From NCBI RefSeq assembly GCF_905475345.1, contig NC_066601.1:4411001-4475000 (forward strand): 64,000 nucleotides of DNA, in the 5' to 3' direction. Position 1 is the stretch's first letter. Each line of letters starts with the position of its first letter. Positions 37,579 to 50,009 of the stretch are shown piece after piece. Source of the stretch: Vespula vulgaris (Eukaryota; Arthropoda; Insecta; Hymenoptera; Vespidae). A program made the translations under genes and the position numbers. The notes beneath the pieces are model-generated. The model was not told where the DNA came from. It was given only the letters and a program-made list of their open reading frames with translations, and made no database searches.

Positions 37579-39991
37579 CATAATCTTAATTGATTGATGT
37601 ACTAGACATTCTAGCAATCAATCGTGTAATAATTTAGTGTGTCTAGATTAGGATTATTATTGTTATTGGTAATAGGCATATTAGGATGCTGTCCAGATAA
37701 TGAGATGACGAACCCCTTACCCTGTCCTCATTTTGTATACTTGTTATGCAAAATATAGCGAGTGTGTGTCAAAGGGAATGGGATCTTCAGCCAATTATTA
37801 TATCAGCACAAAATCTTATAGAATAATTTTTGTATACAATCTGATTCGTATTTAAATGAAAGACCTGTTTTCTAATTGTGCATTTGCCAAAGATTAAAAA
37901 ATTGAAAACATATGTTGACTATATCTGACAAAATCTCTCGTAAGGAGAGAATTATTTTTATTTAAATTTTGGCACACATGGCAATGAAATGATGAATTTG
38001 AAATACTTCTTATTGTACATTATCAATCTAGAATGTAGAAAGAAACATACTAAGTCATACTTCGAATAGACTCTGCTGTAACTCACTGTATCAGTGAGGC
38101 AGCTGTCTGAGTTATGTCTAATATAAAGAAGTATTAATAAAGATATAAAAAAGTACTGAAAAAAAAAAACATTTCCTTTTTGCAAAAATTGAGGACTATA
38201 ACCAGTAAATCCAACCTGTGACGTTAATAAAAAAAAGAAATAAATCAGCAAAATAATGAATTTATGCATATACCTGTATACTCTGTCCGCTTGTCTAACA
38301 ATCTAGAGTTAATGATGAATATTATGTACATATTAGCAGTAATTAGAAAACGAATGTGTTTATTATGGAGTGGCTAGTGTGTGTGTATGAAGAATGTAAT
38401 TAAGTCATTAAGAGTATAAACTTTATATAATATTTATTATAAATGGATATATACATATATGTATATCTTAAGATCGATCAGTAAATAAAAAATATTACGA
38501 TTGCAGCACATTGCTTTATATTTCACTTGTACTTTAAAGAAAAGAAACACGAGGACAGGGAAATAAAGTAAAAAAAAAATAATAATAAATAAATAAATAA
38601 ATAAATAAAAAATAAAAGCAATAATTGATACTTTTGTGCTTTGTTAGATTTTTATACATATTTTCGTTTATTAATAATCGATAAATAATGCTTCATTAAG
38701 CACTATGCTGCAAAATATTCGTATTATATTGAATGATCCGTATATACATAATTGTATATATTTGTATAAACATCAAACTTACATAGTGTTAAAATCTTAT
38801 TTAAATTAAGACATGCTCATGTGCGCTAGATTGAAGTACCAATAACATGTTCTCAAATAAACAACTTTCAATGGAGAACAATTCTTACTTTTTGATATAC
38901 AGGATGATCATTGTAAAGGTTGACACAATTTTTTAAAAATTGTTTATTTATAGAATAAAAAACGTTTAATATAGTAATAATTAAATTTTTATACGCCTTA
39001 AAAAAGTTGGGGTATAACAGATTCTGCTGAAAGAATTATCAAATAATAAATATTGTAAAATAATATACAGACATAACTATGTGAATAATAATTATTGCAT
39101 AATTCTATTACAACTTGTAGGAGGAACTATGTTTTTGATGGGTATTTCTACATTTTTTGGTGCTTGAAACATGAAATTAATTACATAATCGTAATTCACC
39201 TCTTCTTAATTAAATCTTTCTCTTGAAGTATTATTAAATAACTCTTTTGATAATCTTTACAATGACTACCTTATATATTAAAGGATTTGTTTACATTGAT
39301 TTATAATACATTCACATGATTTTACATGTTTCAAAACAACATTAGCCATTGCTAAGAAACATAGACACAATATTTAACGAAACGAAATTGTATTAGTATA
39401 CACAAAAAAGATTATTTCCATGTACATAACATACGTGTGTGCACATAAATATTACATATTCAATGTATGTACTCTACATATTCATACAGCATAGAAAATA
39501 ATTTTTTTCACTTTCGAACTTTATTTCGTTCTTTGTATTATTATTATTATTATCACCATCATTATTATTATTATTATTACTATTATTATTATTATTATTA
39601 TTATTATTTTTCAATGTAAACTGAGCAAGACGTATTTTTTTTATAACAATATTAAGCACTTATGGTTTTGATACTCATATTAATATTTTAATAAAAAAGC
39701 CGTAAGTAAAACGGACCTAGGATAAAGTTTAATGTACAAAAAATACTTCATTGATAAGTAAAGTTCATTTTAAATATTTCTTTTGATAGTAAACTTTGTA
39801 TAATAAAATATAGTATCAGTTTTATATACAGGCTACACTTTTACAAACATTAAATGAGAATAAAAACAAGATTTTTGTCCTTTTTATAATGTGTTACAGA
39901 ATATATTTTATGCACTTTAAAGACTGTTAAGACGGAAGAAAGTGAATTGATGGAAGCTGTAAATAATTTTTTGTTTTGTTTTGTTTTATAT
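37579..39991. other. Convergent 3' regions of CTDNEP1 and PEX14
   Basis: No gene is recognised. A possible CTDNEP1 poly(A) signal AATAAA lies at 38484-38489, and a possible PEX14 signal (TTTATT on plus) at 39520-39525. An (AAAT)n run lies near 38584-38608, and an ATT array at 39538-39608 is listed separately. The rest is AT-rich, probably UTR and spacer. Confidence 0.5.
39538..39608. repeat. (ATT)n trinucleotide repeat
   Basis: ATT units with a short interruption (ATCACC). On the minus strand this gives an apparent poly-Asn ORF at 39474-39659, which is not a gene. Confidence 0.95.
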
Positions 39992-41225
39992 TTAATCTTT
40001 AGGTGGATCGTCTCGTACAATTTCCAAAGAACTATCTGAATTATTAGTGCTACTTCCACTTCCAGCATCATCTTCTCTTTCTGTTGCTTTTTCTTGAACT
40101 GTACTTGTGCCTAATTGCCATGATGGAATAGATGCTGGAGCACTGGGAAACTGTTTTCTATTTAAAAATAAATATAATAAAATAATAAATGTATAATAAG
40201 GCTCTGTACAATGATCATGATTTCCATATGTAAAATATAAAGAATACAAGAGTACAAGACTAATTATTTGTTATAATCATTTATACAGAACATTTTAATA
40301 TAAAGTATTAATATAACAAACAGATACCTTGACAGAAGAAGCGCTTTTAGACTAGATAGTTCTTGTTTCAGTTCTTGTACAAGTTGTGGTATTGCTATGT
40401 CGATCGATTGATTTTGCGATAATCTTTTTACATCAATCTCTACCTTCGAAATTGAATCTTTCATTTCTTTTATAGAACTTTGGATAGCCTTATCCAGTTC
40501 ATTAACAGAATCTGTTATACTATCTTTTTTCTTACGACCATATAAAAATGGTTTAATAAATTCCTACAAAATTACAAAAATTTTGATATCTTACTTTATG
40601 CCATATCAGAAGATAAATTTTGTTAAGAGTTTCTAAATAATATACCTTATAAAACCAATAAACACAATAAAGCGTAGCTCCAATCACAGCGGTGACGTTA
40701 AAAAATTCTTTAATTTTTTGTAATAATGTGGACTGAGAGGACAGCATTTGGAAGTGTGGATAAGGAGGTCTATCTGGTATTGATATTGCTGTGTAATCAT
40801 TTTGATTGTCAAATTTCCTTTGCTCATTAATATCAATACCAACTAACTCGCAAGCTCTTTTAATCTCTTCTTCTGTTAAACCTTTCCTTTTAAGAAATTC
40901 CTGCTTTTTACTGAATGGAGTTCTTGAAACTTTAGGATGTTGAAAAAATTGTACTGCTGCTTTTACCTTTAACAGTAAATTACTGTTAGAGATAGAAAGA
41001 ATAAATTTAGATTTAATATAAATTGCATAATGGTACAAAGTGCAGTTAATGGATTTTTAAGTCGAAAATGACATTACCATAAAATTTATATTAAACAGAA
41101 TTTTTATTTACATTTCTATTACAAGTATATACAAACTATTATAATTATAGATATATATTGGATATACTTACTAAATTTTCACGCAGGCAAGAATTATTAA
41201 TATCAGATATGTCTTGTCCCGTCAT
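39992..41225 (-). CDS. PEX14: Peroxisomal membrane protein PEX14
   Basis: PEX14 is the docking component of the peroxisomal matrix-protein import machinery and binds cargo-loaded PEX5. Four exons on the minus strand: 41172-41225, 40646-40966, 40328-40563 and 39992-40157, giving 258 aa, shorter than vertebrate PEX14 (about 377). The conserved N-terminal domain spans residues 15-60 (R-E-N-L, A-A-V-Q-F-F, K-K-Q-E-F-L-K-R-K-G-L-T-E-E-E-I), the helix bundle that binds WxxxF/Y motifs. A hydrophobic segment at about 109-125 matches the membrane region, and residues from about 137 to 203 form a Glu/Lys/Leu-rich coiled coil. The tail is acidic and Ser-rich. The first exon is short (18 codons) but its join gives the family sequence across the junction. 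It shares an upstream region with FBXO42. Confidence 0.94.
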
Positions 41226-42191
41226 TCTGTCAAACAATAATTCACGTTCATACCATAACTTTGTAATATTTATTATTCTGTATTGAAATCGTGTTTTATG
41301 GTAACGAGTAAGTGGTACCAAATTACGAGAGAGAAATAGTATTTATAAATATTCATGAATACCTTGGAAACGCTTCAAAAAAGTGATATGTGTTTGAGAC
41401 AATAACAATTTATAATTGGAAACAGTTTTACATCCTAGAGTAATGAAGTGTCATTAAAATTTTTTATATGTGACAAAATTTTCAGTAGAACTTACAAGTT
41501 TTTTTTTTTTTTTTTTCATAGAAATATCGCATGTTGAGTGTTATGAATTTAACCACTGAGGAGCACGGATAACAATATGTCAGGGCCAATCAGCTCACTT
41601 TATGTACAATGGAAGCTTGACTACGTTTTTAATTTTCTATACGAGTTTTGCCTCCCTGAAAGAAGGTAAAATGTCGTCTCTTATCATCTTTTATTTAAAC
41701 CTTGTAGGCTGTGTTGTGTCGCATTTTAATCTACGATCGCTTAATCTGTGATAAAATCAATTAACCTTTACAAAACCATATAAAATATGAATATGTTTTA
41801 CAATGTAATTACGATATTTTTTATATTTTTATGTTTACTCGGTTTTATAAATTTGATTTATCGTTGATAATTATTATAATTCGATGTAATGAAGAATTAT
41901 CATGGTTCTGTAACATTATATATCGTTACCTTTGCAGTATAACTACATGAGATAACCAAGGCTAAATCAAAACTAGATATATAATAGAAGGAAGAAGAAT
42001 TTGTGTTTCATTTAAAGGCACTATGTATAAACAAAAAGAATATAACAAATTTGTTAAAGAGATATGAAGAACATTATAATCTCTGAGAACAGTATTGTAG
42101 TAGTAAAGCTGTTTAATATTATAAACAGAAAATTTTGAATTTATCAGCTAGTTAAATATAATTACAAAACGATTTATTAATAACAACAAAA
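41226..42191. other. Shared promoter region between PEX14 and FBXO42 (head to head)
   Basis: 966 bases of AT-rich DNA lie between the two start codons. A T tract is at 41500-41517. No ORF or clear motif cluster is recognised. Both 5' UTRs and promoters must lie here. Confidence 0.5.
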
Positions 42192-44165
42192 ATGCAGTGC
42201 AGAATTGATGATTTACCAGATGAATTGTTAGAGTATATTTTAAGTCTTATTCCTCCTTACAAAGATTTACAAGAATGTAAGCTTGTGTCAAAACGGTGGT
42301 TTCGTGCAACTAAAAGTATGTATTATAATCAATATCTTATATAGTGTTCATTTCTCTCTCTCTCTCTCCCTCTCTCTGCAGTATATGCGTTAAACATATT
42401 ACAGATGTCATAGAGCACAATGAGGCACACTTTCGCAAAGCCGTATCATTTGGTGCTTTGTTTTGGAGTCTTTGGCCAAAAAAAACTCGAATGCCTACGA
42501 TAAGCAAAAGACATTCTCATTCAGCCTGTATTTATGAGAACTCTATGTATGTATTTGGAGGATGTACTGCTACTTCTACTACATTTAATGATTTATGGAG
42601 ATTAGATTTAGATACAAGGACTTGGGTCAGACCAATCACAATGGGCAGCTATCCATCTCCAAAGGCCTGTGCTACAATGTTGTATTACAAAAAAAATTTT
42701 GTTCTGTTTGGAGGATGGTCTTATCCTTCTCGTTATCCTTTACATCAGGTACAAATAATAATGCTTCATGCAATTATTTCGTATGATACATTGCTCGTGA
42801 TATTTCATTTTTAGCAATGGAAGCTGTTTAATGAGTTACATGTCTACTCGATAGAAACAAATAAATGGAATGCTATTAACACATTAGAAGCACCACCACC
42901 TATGTCAGCTCATTCTGCAACGATTCATGGAAATAATATGGTTGTTTTTGGCGGTATTCATTGTGGGCTTCGGTAACAATTTTTATTATGTTGTACCTTA
43001 AATTCTTCGATGAATTGAAAGTTCCTGAAATGCTTAAATTTTTTTGAGGTAGTTCCAATGACTTGTGGTGTTTAAACTTGGATACATATTCTTGGCATAA
43101 ACAAGCCACAGCAATTATAAAACCACGACCGCGTTATGGTCAATCGCAAATTCATTTAGGAGACAAACATATCCTTGTGCTAGGAGGTTGTACCGGTCCT
43201 AATGCAGCTATGAACGATGCTTGGTTATTAAATATGACAGAGCCAACATGGAAATGGAAAAAAGTAATATTATATCATCCAGAATGGGCACCAGCGCGTA
43301 TTTGGTGTCATCAAGCTTGCAAGGTTATCTATACATTGATGTAAAATATAATTGATCGATTTAACATTATATAAACATATACTTTCGCTTGTCAGGTTGG
43401 AAACTATATTGTTGTGTTAAGTAATAACAAGCGACATGCTAAAGTAAATGATATGAGCATAGCAATGAAAAATGTTGCTTGTCAAAGACCATCCAGATTA
43501 CCTGATGTGTCTCCTTTGCAAGAAAGGTTTGTGGTATATTACCATCTTGTAAATCTTATTCTACAATCTTGTATTTATATACGATATTCTTAAATAAATC
43601 TTCTTTTAGTAAACAAAGACACAGAGCAGACATAGATACAGATGAAAATGTCAATGGACGACATGGGTCTTTCTCAAGATCACCCTCACAAAGTAGAATG
43701 AGTAATCCACCATCGCGAAAATCAAATTTTTCAAAAATCGTGCCATTTTGTTGTGACAGTGCACTGAGTATGGCAGCATTTCGTGATAAACCAACTAATA
43801 ATAATTTGAGTATCAATCGGCAGCGGCAATTAGAATATCTTAAAAAAATGGAAGAAAAGATCAGAAGTAGAAAGATACAAACAAAAGTTGCGAAAAGAAC
43901 AGAGAATACGTTATCTATATTTATTTTAGATATAAGCAAAGTACTTTGTGACGAATGTAGTGCATCTTGGGTTCCCTTGAAAGAAATCGATCAATCAGGG
44001 CCAGATGAAAGAATTTTGTATTCGCTTGTGATGGGAAGAGGAGAGTTAATTGTATTTGGAGGTATTCGTAAAGAGCAAACTACTATGCAAAGTCAGCCAG
44101 ATGTGGATGATTTAGAAGTGTATAATGATCTGCATTTTATAAATCCACCAAAATATGTTATATAA
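42192..44165 (+). CDS. FBXO42: F-box only protein 42 (F-box plus kelch repeats)
   Basis: A substrate receptor of an SCF ubiquitin ligase; the vertebrate protein binds p53 among other targets. Six exons: 42192-42315, 42405-42748, 42815-42972, 43053-43323, 43396-43526 and 43610-44165, giving 527 aa. Residues 4-40 form the F-box (D-D-L-P-D-E-L-L-E-Y-I-L, then W-F-R). Kelch repeats follow to about residue 330, with repeated F-G-G and W-R-L-D-L motifs (M-Y-V-F-G-G-C, F-V-L-F-G-G-W, V-V-F-G-G, L-V-L-G-G-C-T-G-P-N-A). The last exon has a Ser/Arg-rich linker, then a conserved end with G-R-G-E-L-I-V-F-G-G, as in vertebrate FBXO42. The exon 1/2 join was chosen because it keeps the exact spacing W-x(16)-K-A-V seen in the vertebrate protein. 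Another in-frame pair of sites (42319 to 42382) would add nine residues. A possible poly(A) signal lies at 44677. Confidence 0.93.
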
Positions 44166-45142
44166 TATTATATAAACGTGAAAGCTTGGTTTTCAAGATT
44201 CCTATGTGTGAGAACGAAATTAAAATTATTATCTTTATTAACTTAATAGTAATATGCATATATGATAGCACCAATGTCACATGCAATTTTATGTTACTAA
44301 TAGGAATTGTTAATATTTCTTTAAAAATGATTATTTCGAAATTTGATTGAAATAGATATTTAATTTGATATTCACTTTTTCTCATAATATTTAAATTAAA
44401 AAAAAAAAAAGAAAAATTTTAATGTTTCTTGTTTCTTGTTAATAGACGGAAGTACTGTGGAACCTATTCACTTCTATAAGACTATAGATCTAAGGTGACG
44501 GAATTGATGTGATAATAATTTTAAAATACAAGAGAATCAAATACTTCGGACATAAATTATTTGATTTCAAAATTTTTATTCAAACATTTTGTTCTATTTT
44601 CATAAATAGAGTATATTTCAGATATCAAACTTGCAAATCTTATAATTTAATTTATTAATAATCCTATATTATTTTTAATAAAAGTAATGAGGTAATACGC
44701 GCGTGAAAAATCATTGATCTATTAAATATTAAAATTATATATATTATTTAAAATAATTGCATAAAAAATCAATACAGTCTCATAATATGTATTTCTAATA
44801 TATACACAATCTCTCTGCATTAGTAATAATAATACGTAAGAATAATATTTATACGAATATTTGCTTGAAGGAAAGCTTTCTAAATGTCCCTTTAAATGAT
44901 GTAATATGATTTAAAGTGTATTATATATGTTGTACGTATGTACATACATTCAAAATTATACGCAAAAAAAATTTTTTTTGCTATTTAAATAAATCTTAAT
45001 GTCAATTAACAGTGCAATATTAATAACAAACGATTTTTTTTCTGGTTTTAGACCACTCAGACAAATCTTGATAGTAGATTAATTATTTTTCATAATAACT
45101 GCACTTTATATCTAAATACACAAATTGCAACGAACAGTACAT
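44166..45142. other. Convergent 3' regions of FBXO42 and XAB2
   Basis: Very AT-rich, with no gene recognised. AATAAA on the plus strand at 44677-44682 may end FBXO42. TTTATT at 44575-44580 and 44651-44656 could serve the minus-strand XAB2 transcript, but would imply a long UTR overlapping FBXO42's. Confidence 0.45.
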
Positions 45143-48100
45143 TCACTCATCTTCGTTTGTGTCATTGTCTGCTGTTTTTAAGCTACCAAATACTTGCGAT
45201 GGAATGATCTGTTTTTCAATAGACATTTCTACAACAAAAAAAGAAAAAGAACATTTAATTATATCATAAGAAAAAACAACATACATAAGTGAAATGATAA
45301 ATGGGTAGAATATAAGATTGTTACCTTCTTCAATCTCTTCTTCTCCTTCATTTTCGTTATCATCATCCATATCAATATCAATTTCATCTGGATTATTTAC
45401 ACGCGATGATTCTTTTCCATCTGTTTCTGTTATACCACGTACAAATTTAATAGTATCCTTCAATCCAGATTGAGTAGTTGTATCTGAAAATAAAAAATCG
45501 ATTGTTATATAACTTATATAGTAATAATAATAATAATAATAATTTTATTACAATTATTAAAACATTTACCAGAAATTTTGTTATCTAATGCACGCATACT
45601 ATCAATTTGTACACCAGACACTTGATTAGATACATTATTCAACATTTGAGCAGACATCATATTTACTTGGGTGTTATACATAGCTTGTACACTACGTTTG
45701 ATTCTAAGCATTTCACGCATCGTGTCTTCATTTCCATGCTGTACTTCAAATTCCTTCCACACTTTCCAAAAGTTCGATGATACCTTTAACGTAAATATAA
45801 TGTTATTAATATAATTATTACGATCTTTCATCACGGACTGATCGATCTGATTTAACATACCCTAGGATCACATATTTGACTACAATGTGCATATATAGCT
45901 CTTGCTCTATCTACTTCTCCTAACTTTGTTTCCATTTCAGCAAATCTTAAACACATTTCTCTTGTATTTTCATCATTCAAAACTTCGATAGCCTTTTCGT
46001 ATATTTGCCTAGTTTTTGGCACACCATAAATATCTGCTGCTTTCTTTATGTATATGTTAAACATCTATAAAGAAGAAAACAAAAAAGAAAAGAAACGTAT
46101 AATAATATATATTTGCATATAAAAGTCGTTAAAAATATGTAATAACAAAATTACTTCAAATCTTTCTTCGGGTAAAACCGCACTAGTTGCTCGTTCGTAA
46201 ACGGACATTGCGTGCCTAGCTAAACCATGTTCCTCTTCCAATTTTGCATACAATAAATATAACGCTGAAAAAATAAATGTACACATTTGGAAGGATAAAC
46301 ATTTTTTAAAATATACATTATTAATATTTTATACTATACCTTTAGCGTATTTATTTGGACAGTGTTCTAGACACTGCTCGAATAAATCACGCGTACGCTC
46401 CAATTTTGTTCCACCATAACGTTTCAAAAATTTCGTGAGATATGTATTCCATACATCATATACATTAGGCCATTTAAAGAGCGCGATTCCTTTTTCATAT
46501 GCCTAGATTTAAATTATATAAATAATGTGTGCAAGTGAGCAAAAAGAAAGCTTTTATTGACAATAATTATATTTACCCTAAAAGCTTCCTCAAAATAATT
46601 ATTTTCTTCCAAGAATAATCCATAGTTAATAATGATTTGAGGCGTTGCTATTTTTAAATCTATTATTTTGTCATATACTGCCTTGCATGTCTGAAAAAAA
46701 AAATTAATATTGACATAATTTTATTAAAATACATTTTTTATAAAATTTTTTTTTAAGTTACGTACCTTGAATGTACCGAAACTTTCTTCCAAATCGGCAT
46801 ACATGGACCACACTTTTAAAGATTTATACAACCTCATTTGAACGGTTTCATTTTCATCGTGATACGAAACTTTACGGAAAGGCATGGCCGTAGCACGATG
46901 CATAAGTTTTAAAGCCTCTTTACAATTCCTGCAATAAAGTGATTATTTACTACTTAGTCCATATTAGTTACGTACGATACGAAGTTTAGATGCGAACAAA
47001 AAATTCTTACCCATGTCTGATCTCCATTTCAGCCCACTCACACCATACTGATGCTAGATCATCTACCTTAGTATAAGGAACATGGGTTGCTCTTTCAAAT
47101 ATAACTCTGGCATCTGCTATTTGATTATTTTCTTCATAAAACTTGCCAAATGCAACCCACAAAGTATGTAGCTTGCCTACTGCTAATTGTGGTTGCACAG
47201 TTTGTACTGCTTCCGTATATGTATTAATTATCTATAAGTGCATTAATTATTCGAAAACATCTCTTTTTTTTTTATATTCTGCGTATACTTTTATTATTTT
47301 CTTACCTCGTGCGGCTGTCCTTCATAAAGTTTTATTCTCTTATGCCATTCTTGTACATTATGAGGATTTTGTCTTAATAATACTGAATTAAGTAATAACA
47401 ATCTCCTTTCCATAAGATGTTCAAATCTTGCTAGGCGTAATTCTAATTCTATGTTACCTATAGATTTGAGAATAAAAAATTATGATGCGATATTTATTAA
47501 TTTTTACATTATAATTTTAGGATATAATGTTTCTGTTTTGTACGCACCATCCTCTGTTGAAATAATGGTTTCATCTTCTATACATTTACTAAGACTTAAT
47601 TCTTCGAATTGTGCATATGCATCAAAGACTTGTGTAAAGTCTCTAACAGTAGTCACTGTTTGTATAGCTTCTTCATAAATATCTCTTGCCTAAGAGACGA
47701 AATATCAATATCATGAAATGAACATTTTTATTTTAATTTTTTATATATATTAGTAAATGATTACCCTCTCAAAGAGACCACTGCGAACGTAGTAATCTGC
47801 TAATGAGTTCCATAGTGGTCCTAATTGATCTGTGTATCTCCTTAAACCACCTCTGATAATAGCATCTACATTAAGAGATTTTATTTTAGAAGGATTTTTT
47901 GATATCAAATTACATAATTCATTCCACAATTGATGGTTAGATTTTCCATGTTTTGATACAAAATCATCCTGATTAACAATTTGTGCAAGTTTTATAGCTG
48001 CTTCATCAAGCCTTCCAATAGATATCAAGTATTCAATATATTCCTCTGTGTCCTCAGGTGCCAACTACAATGCAATATTAAAATTTTAATTCCTTACAAG

Positions 48101-48818
48101 TTATTCTATTTTAAAAGTAACAATTTTATTAAGTTTTACCTTCAAATATCTCCTGAATACTCTGACCGATGTTTCATAAACGTTATGTTTCTTCAAAAAG
48201 TCTATGTAAAGTGGCCATATACGATGATGCTGTGTAATTGGAAGTGCTCTAAGAGAACGATCGAATACTTGACGAGTACGTGTTATGTAGCATTGTTTTG
48301 TCATCAATATGCAATAATCCATCCAAATACGTGGCATTTTATGCATAAATACTAAAGCTCTTTCAAATGCATTATTTACATCCTCATAAAGAGGATCTGT
48401 TATACATCTTTTTTTTAATTGGCTTAACCGGTGTCGAAGATAGTTGTACCATAACTTATAACTATAAATGAAAGAATAAAAAAAAATGTTTAGTCTTTAA
48501 ATAAAGTAACATATCAGTGAATGAAAGATTATATTACCTTCCAGGAAGTTCCGTCAAGGCACGTTCATAAACCATATTTAAATTATTACTTTTTGTATTT
48601 TTCAAATGATCGATATAACGCTGCCAATGTTTTACGGAATATGGATTTCGCAAGATTTCCTCTTCATAAGGTAAATCTTCATCGTACTACAATATGTGTT
48701 GAGAAATATAAATAATTTTAAGTTAACCTCAACTTTATTGGTTATAATAGTACATGAAATATATTAAAATACTTACAAAAGTATATAAATTCCCTTCAGT
48801 ATCTTTTCGTTCTATCAT
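45143..48818 (-). CDS. XAB2: Pre-mRNA-splicing factor SYF1 / XPA-binding protein 2
   Basis: XAB2/SYF1 is a scaffold of the NTC/Prp19-related complex in the active spliceosome; in mammals it also binds XPA and takes part in transcription-coupled repair. Fifteen exons run from the ATG at 48818 to the stop at 45143. Their ends, in transcript order, are 48818-48777, 48686-48538, 48461-48140, 48064-47765, 47689-47548, 47457-47306, 47231-47011, 46928-46766, 46690-46577, 46502-46340, 46264-46155, 46064-45861, 45783-45570, 45483-45325 and 45228-45143, giving 846 aa against 855 in human. It is built of HAT (half-a-TPR) helical repeats from near the N-terminus to about residue 720. Landmarks are D-L-P-Y-E-E-E-I, V-F-M-H-K-M-P-R, S-L-N-V-D-A-I-I-R-G-G-L, F-A-E-M-E-T-K-L-G-E and S-Q-I-C-D-P-R. 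The acidic C-terminus ends near V-F-G-S-L-K, as in human. Confidence 0.97.
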
Positions 48819-49906
48819 TTTAAATAATAATAATCACAACAGATACAATCAAGATGTCTAAACTACACAATTTTGAAAAATATTAAAAAAATAATTATAC
48901 GAAAAATGATTTCGCTGTACCGGTAATGGACATATTGTGAACGTTAAAAAACGCCATCTGACGATTTATTTTATCTCCGTCGGTAAAAAAGAAATTTTTT
49001 TTAAAGGTTATTTGTCAAGACAAAAGAGAAGAATTTCTTATTCCTTCTATTGATTTTTATATAAACACTAGAGTCGTGTGTGCTTTGTATACATTGGATA
49101 GACGATTGTTTCTTTGATCAAAACAACGAACGAACGTTTACTTGACTTTGATGATTCTCGATTTAGTCTTCTTTCGGATTCCGACGAGGAAACATCGGGG
49201 CTCTCTCTCTCCAAACAAGTAAGGTTAAACAATTAATACTTTTGATATTTTTATAATTATTTAATGTATATTAATAAGTACAGACTACAATAAATTAATA
49301 TTTAAACAATAGTACATTTGCTTAAACTTTACGCAGCTCGTAACATCCGTTAAATATAAACTAATTTCAATTTAATTTAAAAAAACTCGCTGAAAAATTG
49401 TAATTTCTCTATTATCTGTATTTATTCTTATACATTCTTATTTACGATTAAATAGCACGTTTTCTATTGGATTTATGTTCGCCATCATATTCACATATCT
49501 CAAAATTCAAGATATTCATCAGTGATTTTCTTTCAACTGTCGTTGCTATTGCATCATAAGTATTATCGATCCAATAGCTGACTAAATACTTTACTTATTT
49601 GTATAAGTTTATTGTCAAATTAACTCGATTGTTAGATTATAATAGAGTATAACCTAAACAAGAGAATATAAACTATTTATATACAAATTTACGTATACTA
49701 TCTCGCAGATCTTTTTTATTTGTTCTTACAAATATTATATATCATAGAAACATTATACAAAATATATTTTACAAATAATGAATTATATAAATTTTAATTT
49801 ATATAAATACAGAGTACGAATTATTTGAAATATATTAATATCTGCAGAGCCTTATTTAAACATACAATAGATATAAAAATAGAAACATAATTTAAATTCT
49901 CTACAA

Positions 49907-49958
<52 letters not shown>

Positions 49959-50009
49959 TGATGAAACATTTGTACTGTTAAAAGAAATTAGAAAAATATA
50001 ATTTTAGTA
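48819..50009. other. XAB2 promoter side and 3' region of NPC1
   Basis: XAB2 and NPC1 are in tandem on the minus strand. No gene is recognised between them. A minus-strand CAGATGGCG (YY1/Pho-like core) lies at 48952-48960, about 135 bases upstream of the XAB2 ATG. A possible NPC1 poly(A) signal (TTTATT on plus) lies at 49715-49720. A (TA)n array at 49910-49954 falls in the probable NPC1 3' UTR. Confidence 0.5.
49910..49954. repeat. (TA)n microsatellite
   Basis: A pure AT dinucleotide array about 55 bases past the NPC1 stop codon, probably in its 3' UTR. Confidence 0.95.

Noticed and set aside
38896..38920. TATACAGGATGATC, similar to TATACAGGAT at 26323, resembling ends of some insect transposons
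   Set aside because: Only a 10-base match between the two places, no inverted partner and no target duplication; too weak.
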